A DNA stretch of 64,000 nt from Sweltsa coloradensis (taxonomy: Eukaryota > Arthropoda > Insecta > Plecoptera > Chloroperlidae). Location of the stretch: NCBI GenBank assembly GCA_024449915.1, contig JAMZAV010000770.1:124001-188000 (forward strand). Direction: 5' to 3'. Under the pieces are notes generated by a model. The model did no database searches. It saw only the letters and a list, made by a program, of their open reading frames with translations, and was not told the origin of the DNA. The position numbers and the translations under genes were made by a program. Every line of letters begins with the position of its first letter. The stretch's first letter is position 1. Below are positions 33,432 to 44,971 of this stretch, one piece after another.

Positions 33432-33760
33432 TAACTGGATCATTGAATTTGGTTCATTACGAGAACTTTAAAAAGTCAATGGCCAAGTAATTTTTTATGA
33501 TTTTGAGTTTAAAATTGCTACTTTTTTTTACCAAGAAAATGATTGGCTTGGAGCTCGTCAACAGGCGAAATGATTATACTTCTTTTCAATGCGAAACTAG
33601 GGAGGAAGATTGAAAAGATTGGCTCAAATTCTGTATCTCACAACATTCACAGCCGAAGACTTTGGAAGGAGAGCTTGGCTGACTTTTTTTTTTTTACAAT
33701 ATTTTTTATTTGGTGGGGGGGGGGGGATATCACATCTTCTTGCTGTTTGTTTCATATCAA
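33432..33760 (+). repeat. Foldback family F, half copy
   Basis: Carries the loop (ATTGAATTTGGTTCATTACG) and right arm of family F, ending in poly(T) and a G run. The left arm is missing. Confidence 0.7.
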
Positions 33761-33841
33761 GGACGTGATAAACAAACAACAATGCAAGTCATGGCTATAT
33801 GGAGCCCATGTGTTAGATATTTATTAATGGTTTTAAATTTA

Positions 33842-34394
33842 AATGGTTTAAATGGTTTTGGTTTTGAAAGGAAAAGTATATGAGTCTGAGGTATACACCC
33901 TCGATCATAAGTCAATCAAGAGGTAGATATACCTTCTTCGCCCACATCACGTGTCAACTCTCTGTGCACGTGATTTTTATCGCCCTATGAACTGCAACTA
34001 TCTACGTAAATAAAAAACATGGCTGCTAATGTCAAAGGAAAATTCACTATTCACTAGAGCAACTATGAAGCCAAGAAGAAATATAATATGCAACGTAAAC
34101 AGAGCATTATATATCGATACCTTGGCCTAGGCATAGCATTAAGACTAGGCCTTAGTTCTTACCTTTGTGTTAGCTTCCAATTAATTTCAATTAATTCGAT
34201 GTAAGCTGTCTAACAGCGGTTGCTAACCACCAAAGTTTGTTTTATGCCTTGGTTTTATGCTTTTTTTCTTCTAACTGCCATCTAGATATTGTCAATTTTG
34301 TTGACCAATAGTCTTTCAAAGCCCCCTAGATAATATTAATAACTTCAAAATAGTCTTGGGTGCTTACATCGATCGATAATGCAGTTCACAGGGC
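33842..34394. other. Intronic DNA, nothing recognised
   Basis: No coding, RNA or repeat boundary supported. I looked here for the missing protease exon without success. Confidence 0.4.
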
Positions 34395-34710
34395 AATACA
34401 AATCAGCAGAATCCCCCACCCACCCACCCACCCACCCAACCCCCTCCCCCCCCTCCAGCCCCAACCCCCCAACCCCTTCTAACCGGAAGGTTTTCGACGA
34501 TGTTGAGACACTTTTTTAACACAGAACGGGTTATCGGATCTGGCTGATTTTTTTTGTAGGTCACGGACCACATATCAGGTCATATACCGAGTTTCAAGAT
34601 TGTAAATCTTTCGGGGCGGCGTGTGCAGATAGCTGAAAACCACCCAACTCGGCTAGGAGTATACAGGTCGTGCGCTTGGCTGCGGGCGAACGACTGTCGC
34701 CCTAGATTAC
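34395..34710 (+). repeat. Repeat family C, copy 2
   Basis: Same body as 25480-25860, but the left boundary is a CCCACC/CCCCT simple tract instead of the 12-bp minisatellite. Confidence 0.75.
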
Positions 34711-35243
34711 GTATATCTATAATAGTCAGTCTTAAAATAACAGACAAAATATTTTTGTCTTAAAAAAATCAATTGGCCGCCATTTTGTTTTAAAATAATT
34801 TAAATATTTGAACATTCTTTTACAATATGTAAAACTGTATTCCTTTCCTACCATGTATAATAGTATTATACTAAAAATCGCTTAGAAACACTGTTGAAAA
34901 ATATTCAAGTTTAAAAATTCAGATCTCACTGGAAGACACTCTGTAAGGACCCTATTTTTAGTCTGCCCCGCACTCATATCTATCAAATTGAAAAGTTTGT
35001 TGCCTGTATCACTTACTGCCTAATTTTTACGCTTATTCCCTTGAGTACTCTGATGTACTCTGTTATCTGTGCTCTGAGCAATCAAGAAAATCATATGGTA
35101 TTCAACGTACAGGAGAGATAACATTCAAAATTCTATATCTCGGGCATTAGATGAGATATTTCAAAATGTGTGGATGCTTGACATGGGTATTGAAATAAGA
35201 AAAAAACTTTATTTGAAACAGTTTTTTGTCGTGTTCTTTATAA
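34711..35243. other. Intronic AT-rich DNA, nothing recognised
   Basis: No supported feature. Confidence 0.4.
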
Positions 35244-36021
35244 CTAGGAAAACGCTAAAGTCCCGCCGCGTTGATGGATGAGCTTTTTAAAGGCTTTAGT
35301 TTGCGTGGGATATCTTTACTTTTGCAAGTGCTTTGTTTTGCTGCCTACGCATTGTAGGTGAATGTTGTCAAGTTTCTTTTGTTTCTTGTCAATTGATATT
35401 ATTTACCGTAAAAAACTTGTATTAAAAGCTTTATTTCTATGGATTCTGGCTAAATTTTTCCACTTTTTCTTTCAAAAGGTACTACATAACCATAACCTTA
35501 ATGTCCATGTATAATATGAACGTTGTAGCCCCACCCGTTTGGTCAGAATTGGCCCAAATGGTACGAAAATATCGCACAAAAAGTAAAAAAAAAACGTATA
35601 TTAAAAGCTTTATTTAGCTAGATTCTGGCTATTTTTTCATTTTTTCTTTCAGAAAGCAATACATCACCATTACCTTAATGTCCATGTGAAATATGAACGT
35701 TGTAGTCACACCCGTTTGGTCAGAATTGGCCCAAATGGCACGAAAATATCGCACTAAAAATCGAAAAAAATCGTAAAAGTACGATATTCATGAGAAATAT
35801 TTCTTCGATTGTACCAAAAAACGTGGCAAGTCTAAGTTCAGAGAAAACGAAGGTCGTGTCAAATTTTCATCAAGATCGCATATGCCGTTTGCCCGGTAGA
35901 GAGCGAACAAACAGACGGAAAAACAAAAAAACAAACAAACAAACAAAAAAAAAAAAAAAAACAACGGAGGTAAATTTTTTGGGGGGTCGGTGAAATTGAA
36001 GTCTTCGCTTCGCTCATCCAA
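35244..36021 (+). mobile_element. Helitron-like family, subfamily II, full-length copy
   Basis: Starts CTAGGAAAACGCTAAAGTCC after A and ends GCTTCGCTCATCCAA before T. It contains two successive GGTACTACAT-type modules with ACCCGTTTGGTCAGAAT. It ends about 150 bp from the protease His exon. Confidence 0.65.
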
Positions 36022-36168
36022 TTATGCGTAAAAACTACCAGAATTAACTTATCGTCAACACCTATTGAGTGTTACCCTGGCCGTTTTCGTACTAAATGCA
36101 AATAAATTTCGGTTTTATTTTGTAAAATCGTATAATAACAGACACATGAAAACAAAGCGTATACTCAC

Positions 36169-36257
36169 TGGGCGACGCAATGGGCTGCTGTCAAGATGTG
36201 AGTGCTGTCAATGAGCGAGCCGCCACAGAACTGCCGACCTCCGTTGAACAGCGCTGC
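36169..36257 (-). CDS. Serine protease exon with catalytic His
   Basis: This 89-nt exon lies between acceptor TTTTCAG and donor GTGAGT. It encodes AALFNGGRQFCGGSLIDST followed by HILTAAHCVA, containing the catalytic His57 (chymotrypsin numbering) in TAAHC and the Cys42-Cys58 pair. It begins in phase 0, directly continuing EWPWI of the linker exon, and ends 2 nt into a codon. The next exon must therefore supply 1 nt, yet the next recognisable exon starts at a codon boundary, which shows that an exon in between is unaccounted for. Confidence 0.93.
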
Positions 36258-36317
36258 CTGAAAACAAAGTAAATGGTTAGCAAACAGTTCTGCATGTCCA
36301 ACAACATTTTCTATAGG

Positions 36318-36559
36318 CCTACTAGGAAAACGCCCAAGTCGTTGCTAGACGAGGGAGCGTGCCAAGAGTAATTTGTAGCATGATGATTTTACTTGGAAGA
36401 TGTTCTTCGTTTAAACGATGTAGGCAATCACACATTACTCTCTGTTTTAAGTTTATTATATTTAAGGGCGCGTCAACCGTTAAGTCATTACGCTCCAATT
36501 TGCCTTTAAAGGAGTTTACGTGGGGAGGACAGACCCGTGCTGGACAAATCCAGCCACGT
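36318..36559 (+). repeat. Fragment related to the 60329-62149 palindrome end
   Basis: Starts CTAGGAAAACGCCCAAGTCG with TTGCTAGACGAG, as at 60329, and includes AAGGGCGCGTCAACCG. It runs into the 49-bp tandem repeat. Confidence 0.5.
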
Positions 36560-36755
36560 GCATGTGGTGGTAATACTTAACAGTCTTATTTTAGTCATGA
36601 GATTCAAAGCATGTGGTGGTAATACTTAACAGTCTTATTTTAGTCATGAGATTCAAAGCATGTGGTGGTAATACTTAACAGTCTTATTTTAGTCATGAGA
36701 TTCAAAGCATGTGGTGGTAATACTTAACAGTCTTATTTTAGTCATGAGATTCGCC
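36560..36755. repeat. 49-bp tandem repeat, four units
   Basis: GCATGTGGTGGTAATACTTA and the rest of the unit recur at 36560, 36609, 36658 and 36707 with no visible differences in the shared part. Confidence 0.95.
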
Positions 36756-37591
36756 TGAACATGTTTGCAATGCAGGCAGTTCATGTTTCACCTATGGCCT
36801 GAGAAGTAGAGCGCCTAAAAGTATACAAGGTGGAGCATCATGCTCCATACTAATAAATAAATAATAATAAAAAAATAAAACCTGTTAATATCGCACTAAG
36901 TAAGATTAAACAGAAGATAGTGTAATATTGACACCCTACGAAATAGTCCACGAGCCAGCTAATCCAACCCCTCCAACCCCCGGGCAGGAAGGTTTGAAAG
37001 TGGTTGCGAGAAGCCATTTATATTACATTTTGATAATCACTTGTTTGCCATAATGACCAAACATTTTTGTCCCAAAACTAAAACTATTTATTTAGAGTCA
37101 ACTATACTCAAATTGTCTGATTTTTCTTCATTATATAATTTCAATTGAATATCGCGAATTTTAGAAACAAACTTTAGGGAGATATCATAACTATATCCGG
37201 AGATAACACCCTATGCTGTTTTGGACAATATGACAATTTTTCGTTCCACTATAGGCATGTGACTTTTCTAATGAATGGTCTTAATGAGTAGATTAAAAAT
37301 ATTTAATTTTATGTATATGCTAAACATGCATGGGTCAAAATCGTCAAAAAACACTCAAAAAACCTTGCTGTGGGAAGCCGCATGCAGTAATCTTAAAATA
37401 TGGTCACACTGTTTGATGTTTTGTTTATATTTAGTTTGAATAAATATAATAAGCATAGTTTTTATGTGTTTGGATAAAAAATTATGTATTTGTTTAATTT
37501 AAATTATTTAAAAGTTCCAAAAATGTTGTATTATTTATGCAATTCAAAGAATAAATTGCATGAATCACAGGTGGCTGTGGTATTCATACTA
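36756..37591. other. Intronic DNA, nothing recognised
   Basis: No supported feature. Confidence 0.4.
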
Positions 37592-38348
37592 CTAGGAAAA
37601 CGCTCAAGTTCCGTCGCGTTGATGGATGAGCGTTTTTGTAAGTTTTTAGTTTGGGTGGGACCACTTTTCCTTTGCAAGTGCTTTTTGAATGCATAGTAGG
37701 GGATTGTTGTCGAGTTTCTAATGTTACTTGTTAATTGTTATTATAAACCTAAAAAAAACTCATATCAAAACCTTTATTCTATGGATTCTGGCTAACTTTT
37801 TCAACTTTTTCTTTCAAAAGGTACTACATCACCATAACCTTAATGTCCATGTGAAATATGAACGTTGTAGCCCCACCCGTTTGGTCAGAATCGGCCCTAA
37901 TGTCACGAAAATATCGCACTTAAAATCGAAAAAAATCGTAAAAGTACGTTTATTTTATGGGTTCTGGTTACCCTTTTCAACTTTTTTCTTCACAAGGTAC
38001 TACATAACCATGATGTTAATGTCCATGTAAAATATGAACTTTGTAGCCCCACCCGTTTGGTCAGAATCGGCCCAAATGTCACGAAAATATCGCACTAAAA
38101 ATCGAAAAAAATCGTAAAAGTGCGATATTCATGAGAAATATTTCTTCGATTGTACCCAAAAACGTGGCACGTCTAAGTTCAGAGATTTCAAAGGTCCCCT
38201 TATATTTTCATCAAGATCGCTTATGCCGTTTGCCCGAAATCGTGCGAACAAACAGACAAAAAAAAAAAACAAAAAAAAACATTGGAGCTAAATTTTTTGA
38301 GGGGTCAGTGAAATTGAAGTTTTCGCTTCGCTCGCTACGCTCATCCAA
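37592..38348 (+). mobile_element. Helitron-like family, subfamily II, full-length copy
   Basis: Starts CTAGGAAAACGCTCAAGTTC after A and ends CTACGCTCATCCAA. It contains two GGTACTACAT modules and the block GTGGCACGTCTAAGTTCAGA. The hairpin at the CTAG end keeps complementary arms despite base changes in its loop. Confidence 0.65.
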
Positions 38349-38839
38349 ATATGTCATCCTGAAAGTAACTTCTGTATTTTAATTTGGATTTGTAAGCATT
38401 CAGAGGTTTTCAGACAGTGATTTGCTGCAATAAGGTTATTTAGAGTTCAGTGTGTGCGGTGAGCAAATACATTTAATTTAATTTAATATCTTTATAGGAA
38501 TTTAAGCATATTTAGATTTGTGTTAGCATTTCATCATTGTGTATCTTGACAACAAGCTTGAGGCTTTAAATACTCATTTAATAGTCATATTTATTTCTTA
38601 ACTTTTGATTTCATTGACGTGAAAATCATTCCCTTAATTTCAAGTATCATTGTGTAGCCTAAATTTGTAGGCCTATCATAAGGTATGTATTAAGTTAATA
38701 TTGGAAAAAAAGGATTTGAGTTTTGAGTTTCTGTTAAAAAACAAACAATTGGAACTTTCGACAGCAGAATTAGGCCTAGGGAGTTTGATTTCTATTATTT
38801 CGATTATTATATTACAAATTCTGGTGTACCATATGTAAG

Positions 38840-40477
38840 TTGAAGAAGAAGTATAAAAATAAAAGCCTTCAGTGCTGGGTGTGTAAAGATCTTTTCCATC
38901 GGATGTGTTTAAAATACACAGACACACAGACACTCGATTCAGTGCTTGGTCAATGGGAATGTAATATTTTGATTGGATATTGCTCAACTTCTCATATTTA
39001 TGCAACTTGGCTAATCGAGACGAAGGGAGGGATGTAAGGGATGACGCGGGGGGACAAGGGGTGGACAGGCCTGTGTTGGTCAGAACCAGCCACAAGCGTA
39101 TGGGGAGGGCAGTGGTTCCCCCACGTCGTGGTCGTCTCCGTCTGTGTCATCATCCGTCCGTGTTGTCATTGTCGTCGCCGCCGGGGAGGTAGACAAGGAG
39201 AAGGGGAAAGGTCCCCGACGACGACCCAGAGCTCGCCATTAGTTTCAGGGAGTGAAACTCGCCCTACTCACGGGCCAAACCACGAGAAAGTTGCGAGTTG
39301 GAATTTGATGGCCCGGGAATGTAATACAGTTGGAATAGCAGCAAGTGCCTTCAATGTGGTGTTCAAGATGTATATGAAATGAAGAATCAAACAAGAAGAG
39401 TTTCGCCGAGATGGTACTGTATGAAATGTTTATTTCCCCCTCTAAGTGTACAATAAATAGATCTTTTTAATCATGATGTCGATGAAGGGCCTTAAAGTAT
39501 AAATGATGATGTTGCTAAAGGTTTACCTGTATTACAGAAAGGAATAAAGCTTGGACATCTCAATATACGTAAGTTGGATAAGTCAGTTAAGGGTTACTCT
39601 TGACATGTATAATTTTGATATATTTGCTTGCTGTGAAACATTTCTAGATGAGTCTATTCCAGACGGTTTTATTTCTATTGACAATTATAAAATGCTAAGA
39701 TTTGATCGTGAAAGGGTAGAGGCAGGGTTAGTTATTTATATTGCTGAAAAGTTCATGTCAAGTGTAGTTGATTGTAAAGTTAAATTTCCGATAGATGTTG
39801 AGTTGCAGTTAGTTAAATTCTGGTTTCCGAATGTAAAGCCAATGATTTTTACGACCGTTTATAAAGCTCCACACGTCAAGTTAGAAGAATTTTCAGATTG
39901 TTTTGATAGTTTAGTAAATAATTTAAAATTGGAAGCTATAATGAATTGTTTTTTCTAGGTGATTTCAACATTGAGAGTAAGAAGACATTACCAGTAAATC
40001 GTTTCAAAATTCGCACAAGATAAAACGGATTGGTACAATTGATAAAGTCTGTTACTAGGGTTAATAATAGGTCACCTACTTTAATTGATCATGTTTATGT
40101 AAATCACAATGAAAATATTATTCAGTCGGGTCTTAGGATTAAGTGATCGTGAGTTAATTAATTGTATTCGTAAGATTTATAAGCAAAAGTTTCTTCCTAA
40201 ATTTGTAAATACTAGAAATTATAAGAATGTTGATTGGGAGCAGATAAATGAAAATATCTCAAGTGGTCCCATTGACCAAATTGGTATGGCGGTAAGTGCA
40301 GATGATAAATTAGAAGTGTTTGTTAAAGCAATCGTGGAAACTCTAAATGAGCATGCATCCCCCTTGAAATTAAGAGTTAAAGGAAAACCAGATCCATGGT
40401 TAACAGCAGAGATTAGGAAATCCATGCATAGGAGAGACCACTTGCGCAAAGAATTCAGAATTTCGAGAAGGCAGTAA
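38840..40477 (+). pseudogene. LINE fragment: zinc finger, endonuclease, pre-RT region
   Basis: Plus-strand pieces read in order. First a PHD-like finger, LQCWVCKDLFHRMCLKYTD, then, after a later insertion, KCLQCGVQDVYEMK and SPRWYCMKCLFPP. An AP-type endonuclease follows, with KLGHLNIRKLDKS, YNFDIFACCETFLDESIPD and TTVYKAPHVKLEEFSDCF. Last comes a pre-RT segment with KPDPWLTAEIRKSMHRRDHL. This is CR1-like LINE organisation. The RT itself is absent and stops interrupt the frames. Family R is inserted at 38967-39314. Confidence 0.75.
38967..39314 (-). mobile_element. SINE-like retroposon, family R, with 12-bp TSD
   Basis: GGGAATGTAATA flanks both sides (38955-38966 and 39315-39326). On the minus strand the first 110 bases match 5575-6015 (CAACTCGC, GTGGTTTGGCCCGTGAGTAG, GGCGAGCTCTGG). 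It interrupts the zinc-finger region of the LINE. Confidence 0.7.
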
Positions 40478-40829
40478 AAATACTTCTACTTTACTCATTT
40501 AATAATTATATTCTTTAATAAAAATAGAAAGCATGAAAAAACAAGAAAAAATACTCTTTTGGGGGGAGGGGAGGGGGGGGGGGCATGAACTGAAGTTCCA
40601 AAATTTACATAATAATATTACCTGGTTTTATGATTCAATGATTATTAATTTATTTGGTATAAATAAAATATTTATTACATTCAAATACTCGCGATAGGCC
40701 TAGGCTGTAAACCGATTTCTGAATTATTTATCGATGTGTTCAGGTTCAGCAGTCAGCTGTTTGCTTGCAAAACCGCTGTAGGTCCGTTGGAAAATGTGCT
40801 CGCGCGCTATGCAGACATTATAAAGTGTG
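40478..40829. other. Intronic DNA, nothing recognised
   Basis: Contains a G-rich tract near 40,560 but no gene. Confidence 0.4.
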
Positions 40830-40891
40830 CAGTAGTAGTAGTAGTGGTAGTGGTAGTGGTAGTGGTAGTAGTGGTAGTGGTAGTGGTAGCG

Positions 40892-40988
<97 letters not shown>
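40830..40988. repeat. (AGT)n microsatellite, about 160 bp
   Basis: AGT/GGT trinucleotides run continuously to the edge of the poly(T) at 40989. Long single-residue frames here are artefacts. Confidence 0.96.
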
Positions 40989-40989
<1 letters not shown>

Positions 40990-41006
40990 TTTTTTTTTTT
41001 TTTTTT
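40989..41006 (-). repeat. Poly(A) tail of a minus-strand LINE
   Basis: Eighteen A on the minus strand, with AATAAA 8 bases before it (41015-41020), mark the 3' end of the retroposed LINE at 41299-41668. Confidence 0.75.
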
Positions 41007-41298
41007 AATTGTTCTTTATTTGGAAAAAATACAAAATACAACAATTTCAGACTCCGCAAAACTACTTACGTAGCTTGTCTGCAGAGTCTCTTTAACAACA
41101 AAACATACAAACAATATCTCTGACTCTCATTTTGTCGTGATACAATAAATTCAGATAACAAAAAATGAAAAACATTCTAAAACTAAAGAGTAACACAATA
41201 GTATACAATATAAGAAACATTATACTACCATATAACCACCCCACCAAAGATTACATAACTTCAAAAACAAAACAAAGACAAATCATAGACGATAATAT

Positions 41299-41668
41299 TC
41301 ATTCCCTTTTTATAATCCATTCTTTTATTTTCCTCTTCACCTCATTCATAGATTTTAATGATTTTAAATTGTCAGGTAAGGTATTTAAGTATTTAGGTAC
41401 AATAATTTTTCTTTCCTGATCTCCATAAGTGTTGTATCTGGTTGCCGGTATTAAAAATCTATCTCTATTTCTTGTATCATATGTATGTTGCGTCACAGCT
41501 AAGTAATCTTTGTCAAAATAGTTATTCGTTAGTATCATATATTCATGTAGTTCATTTACAAACATTAAACCTACATTACCATTTATGTCATACTTGTGAG
41601 GATACATGATCTTAAAAATACGTTTCTGAATGTTAACAATATCTTGCACATATGTACCGGATGTAGCA
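41299..41668 (-). pseudogene. LINE reverse transcriptase C-terminal fragment
   Basis: An open minus-strand frame reads VQDIVNIQKRIFKIMYPHKY, then HTYDTRNRDRFLIPATRYNT and PKYLNTLPDNLKSLKSMNE, the conserved C-terminal segment of CR1/Jockey-like RTs. It ends with a stop, a 3' UTR and the poly(A) tail at 40989. The 5' side is cut by an AGT microsatellite, so it is a 5'-truncated insertion. Confidence 0.8.
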
Positions 41669-41672
41669 GTGT

Positions 41673-41674
41673 GT

Positions 41675-41759
<85 letters not shown>

Positions 41760-41780
41760 TGGTGGTGGTGGTGGTGGTGG
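41673..41780. repeat. (AGT/GGT)n microsatellite
   Basis: Second trinucleotide run, at the truncated 5' edge of the LINE fragment. Confidence 0.95.
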
Positions 41781-42687
41781 TCATCTTGTAAAGGGCAGTT
41801 TGCATGTTAAAGTAGATAGGAGCGATTTGTAGCCCAAATATCTTTCAAGATGGCTGTCAGGTTGACAGGTGAGCATATTAACCATTAACACCAAATGATT
41901 ACTAAATTATTCCCTTATGCAATAACTTCTTATTGTTTTTGTTTGTGCATTCCCATGCTGCACAAGCTAAAACCATATCAAACAATCCAGAAAAAAAATA
42001 CTTGAACGCATAGTAGAGTCATTTTCGACACTTTGTGACCGTTGAGAGACAATGACGATTTTTCAACGGATTTGTCCTCTAAGAAGGTTTTATAAAAAAT
42101 TAAGCCCCCATGCCCCTCGCGAAAGTGTGGGCATACCCCGCCAGGGCCCAAAATCCAATATGGCGGCCGTTTACCACATCTGACACTATCTTTGCAATGG
42201 TTTAGCCTAGAGTATCGCGTAGTATGTGGTTTTTATGGTTTTGAGGGTCGAGGAATTCGTTTCTGAAGTCGGTTTGGCGATTAGACCCATTTTTTAAAGC
42301 TTTGAATCCAAGATGGCCGTCGATTTGCAGCTTGGAATAGCCAGTTTCTCGAAATCGTAGTAGAACTTTCATATAAGACTCGAATGAAAGCCCTGTTCAC
42401 ATAATTTTGAATAATTGACAGAAGAGCTCTCAGATAGTGCTCATAAATCTAATAATTGGTCAAAACTTCAATAATAATACGAAAATATGTGCTCCTTTTA
42501 TAGACAATTTAGCGATTTTCTAAAGTGCTGTGATAAGAGTGGCTATGGCACATGAATTGAGAGACAATGACGATTTCTCAACGGATTTGTCCTCTAAGAA
42601 GCTCTAAGAAGCTCTTATCCAAAGAAGATTACAAGATATTCTTGAGCAGGAGGAAGTCTGGAGCTAGAGGACGAAGTCAGAGCAAAT

Positions 42688-43068
42688 ATGAAAGCATTTG
42701 TCCTCTCAAAAGTCTATGCTGAAAGCGCAGATGCTACCTGCGCGCAAGCCAGAGCTTCGAAGTGGCACAAAATGAAGAACAAGAGTACGATTCGACTCCC
42801 ACCTGATGACGACTCGTTGGATCTCCATGTGCAAAGGACGAATTACATTGTGTATTGCCAGCTCCATTACGAGCTGCTAGATCATCCGTCCCCCATTGGT
42901 CATGGCTGGGAAATTCTAAATGGGAAGTGCCGACCAGTGCGCCACACCCTACCCCCCTTGCCCCAGCAGCTCAAAACTCGTGGTTGTCCAGATGACAGAG
43001 GTGAAGATAGTGGCAGCGATGATGAGAGAAGTGAGTGTGGAGAGTCAACAGATTCAGACGAACAGTAA
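42688..43068 (+). pseudogene. C-terminal remnant of the long-TIR transposon protein
   Basis: An open frame of 126 codons with KNKSTIRLPPDDDSLDLHVQ, RTNYIVYCQLHYELLDHPSP, IGHGWEILNGKCRPVRHTLP and an acidic tail. In an overlapping frame a Cys-rich stretch follows (CSECTNYCSLIKRCYCESC). The LPP..D.L..H..R.NY...P.P..GHGW core is shared with the gene at 20440-22830. I do not know its function. The N-terminal part is missing, so it is not a complete gene. Confidence 0.7.
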
Positions 43069-43152
43069 TGGTGAATGTAGTGAGTGCACTAATTATTGTA
43101 GTCTAATTAAGAGATGTTATTGTGAAAGTTGTGCTTCAAACAGAAGTCATAG

Positions 43153-44570
43153 CTCTACTGTCAATTATTCAAAATTACTTGAACAGGGCTTTCATTCGAG
43201 TCTTATATGAAAGTTCTACTACGATTTCGAGAAACTGGCTATTCCAAGCTGCAAATCGACGGCCATCTTGGATTCAAAGCTTTAAAAAATGGGTCTAATC
43301 GCCAAACCGACTTCAGAAACGAATTCCTCGACCCTCAAAACCATAAAAACCACATACTACGCGATACTCTAGGCTAAACCATTGCAAAGATAGTGTCAGA
43401 TGTGGTAAACGGCCGCCATATTGGATTTTGGGCCCTGGCGGGGTATGCCCACACTTTCGCGAGGGGCATGGGGGCTAAATTTTTTATAAAACCTTCTTAG
43501 AGGACAAATCCGTTGAGAAATCGTCATTGTCTCTCAATTCATGTGCCATAGCCACTCTTATCACAGCACTTTAGAAAATCGCTAAATTGTCTATAAAAGG
43601 AGCACATATTTTCGTATTATTATTGAAGTTTTGACCAATTATTTGATTTATGAGCACTATCTGAGAGCTCTTCTGTCAATTATTCAAAATTATGTGAACA
43701 GGGCTTTCATTCGAGTCTTATATGAAAGTTCTACTACGATTTCGAGAAACTGGCTATTCCAAGCTGCAAATCGACGGCCATCTTGGATTCAAAGCTTTAA
43801 AAAATGGGTCTAATCGCCAAACCGACTTCAGAAACGAATTCCTCGACCCTCAAAACCATAAAAACCACATACTACGCGATACTCTAGGCTAAACCATTGC
43901 AAAGATAGTGTCAGATGTGGTAAACGGCCGCCATATTGGATTTTGGGCCCTGGCGGGGTATGCCCACACTTTCGCGAGGGGCATGGGGGCTAAATTTTTT
44001 ATAAAACCTTCTTAGAGGACAAATCCGTTGAGAAATCGTCATTGTCTCTCAATTCATGTGCCATAGCCACTCTTATCACAGCACTTTAGAAAATCGCTAA
44101 ATTGTCTATAAAAGGAGCACATATTTTCGTATTATTATTGAAGTTTTGACCAATTATTTGATTTATGAGCACTATCTGAGAGCTCTTCTGTCAATTATTC
44201 AAAATTATGTGAACAGGGCTTTCATTCGAGTCTTATATGAAAGTTCTACTACGATTTCGAGAAACTGGCTATTCCAAGCTGCAAATCGACGGCCATCTTG
44301 GATTCAAAGCTTTAAAAAATGGGTCTAATCGCCAAACCGACTTCAGAAACGAATTCCTCGACCCTCAAAACCATAAAAAACTACATACTACGCGATACTC
44401 TAGGCTAAACCATTGCAAAGATAGTGTCAGATGTGGTAAACGGCCGCCATATTGGATTTTGGGCCCTGGCGGGGTATGCCCACACTTTCGCGAGGGGCAT
44501 GGGGGCTAAATTTTTTATAAAACCTTCTTAGAGGACAAATCCGTTGAGAAATCGTCATTGTCTCTCAACG
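43153..44570. repeat. 515-bp tandem repeat, about 2.8 units
   Basis: Blocks such as GCCATATTGGATTTTGGGCC recur every 515 bp and are almost identical. The same block is present once in inverse orientation at 42,040-42,560. Confidence 0.95.
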
Positions 44571-44600
44571 GTCACAAAAGTGTCGAAAATGACCCTACTA

Positions 44601-44971
44601 GCATCTAAAACATAATGCAAAGCTTAATAAATTGATGCGCTAAATCGCCATCTTGAAAAGGTCAATTTGGTTCGCTCGCGCCTGTGCGGACGTATTGGAG
44701 ACTGGGGATTTAGCCTACTATAGATGTTAAATATCATTGGACCCTAACAGCAGCTGTTAGGTATCTAGAGGACCTGGGGTCCACTGGTATAGCTCTTTGA
44801 TTACTTGGCTTTAAGCATCGGCCCGCGTAATTTTGTTGGAGGCTCAATGAAAGCCAAATTGGATTCGGGAACGTAGCCAGAATTCCAATTTCACTGCCAT
44901 TGTCGCCAAGGACTTGTTGACGGTAAGGGTGTGCATAAACCTAAATACAGAAGAATGTTTAGTTGCCTTAC
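44601..44971. other. Intron next to the linker exon
   Basis: No feature besides the GTAAGG donor of the exon. Confidence 0.4.

Larger units (their letters stand above)
42011..44600. mobile_element. Long-TIR DNA transposon, 2.6 kb, 3-bp TSD (candidate new group, copy 2)
   Basis: Ends TAGTAGAGTCATTTTCG and CGAAAATGACCCTACTA are inverted repeats, and GCA flanks each side. Inverted homology covers about 590 bp on the left. On the right the same block is tandemly duplicated with a 515-bp period (about 2.8 units, 43153-44600). The coding remnant lies between. Confidence 0.8.

Noticed and set aside
40736..41073. Long poly-Val, poly-Ser and poly-Tyr reading frames
   Set aside because: Translations of an AGT microsatellite in different frames, not genes.
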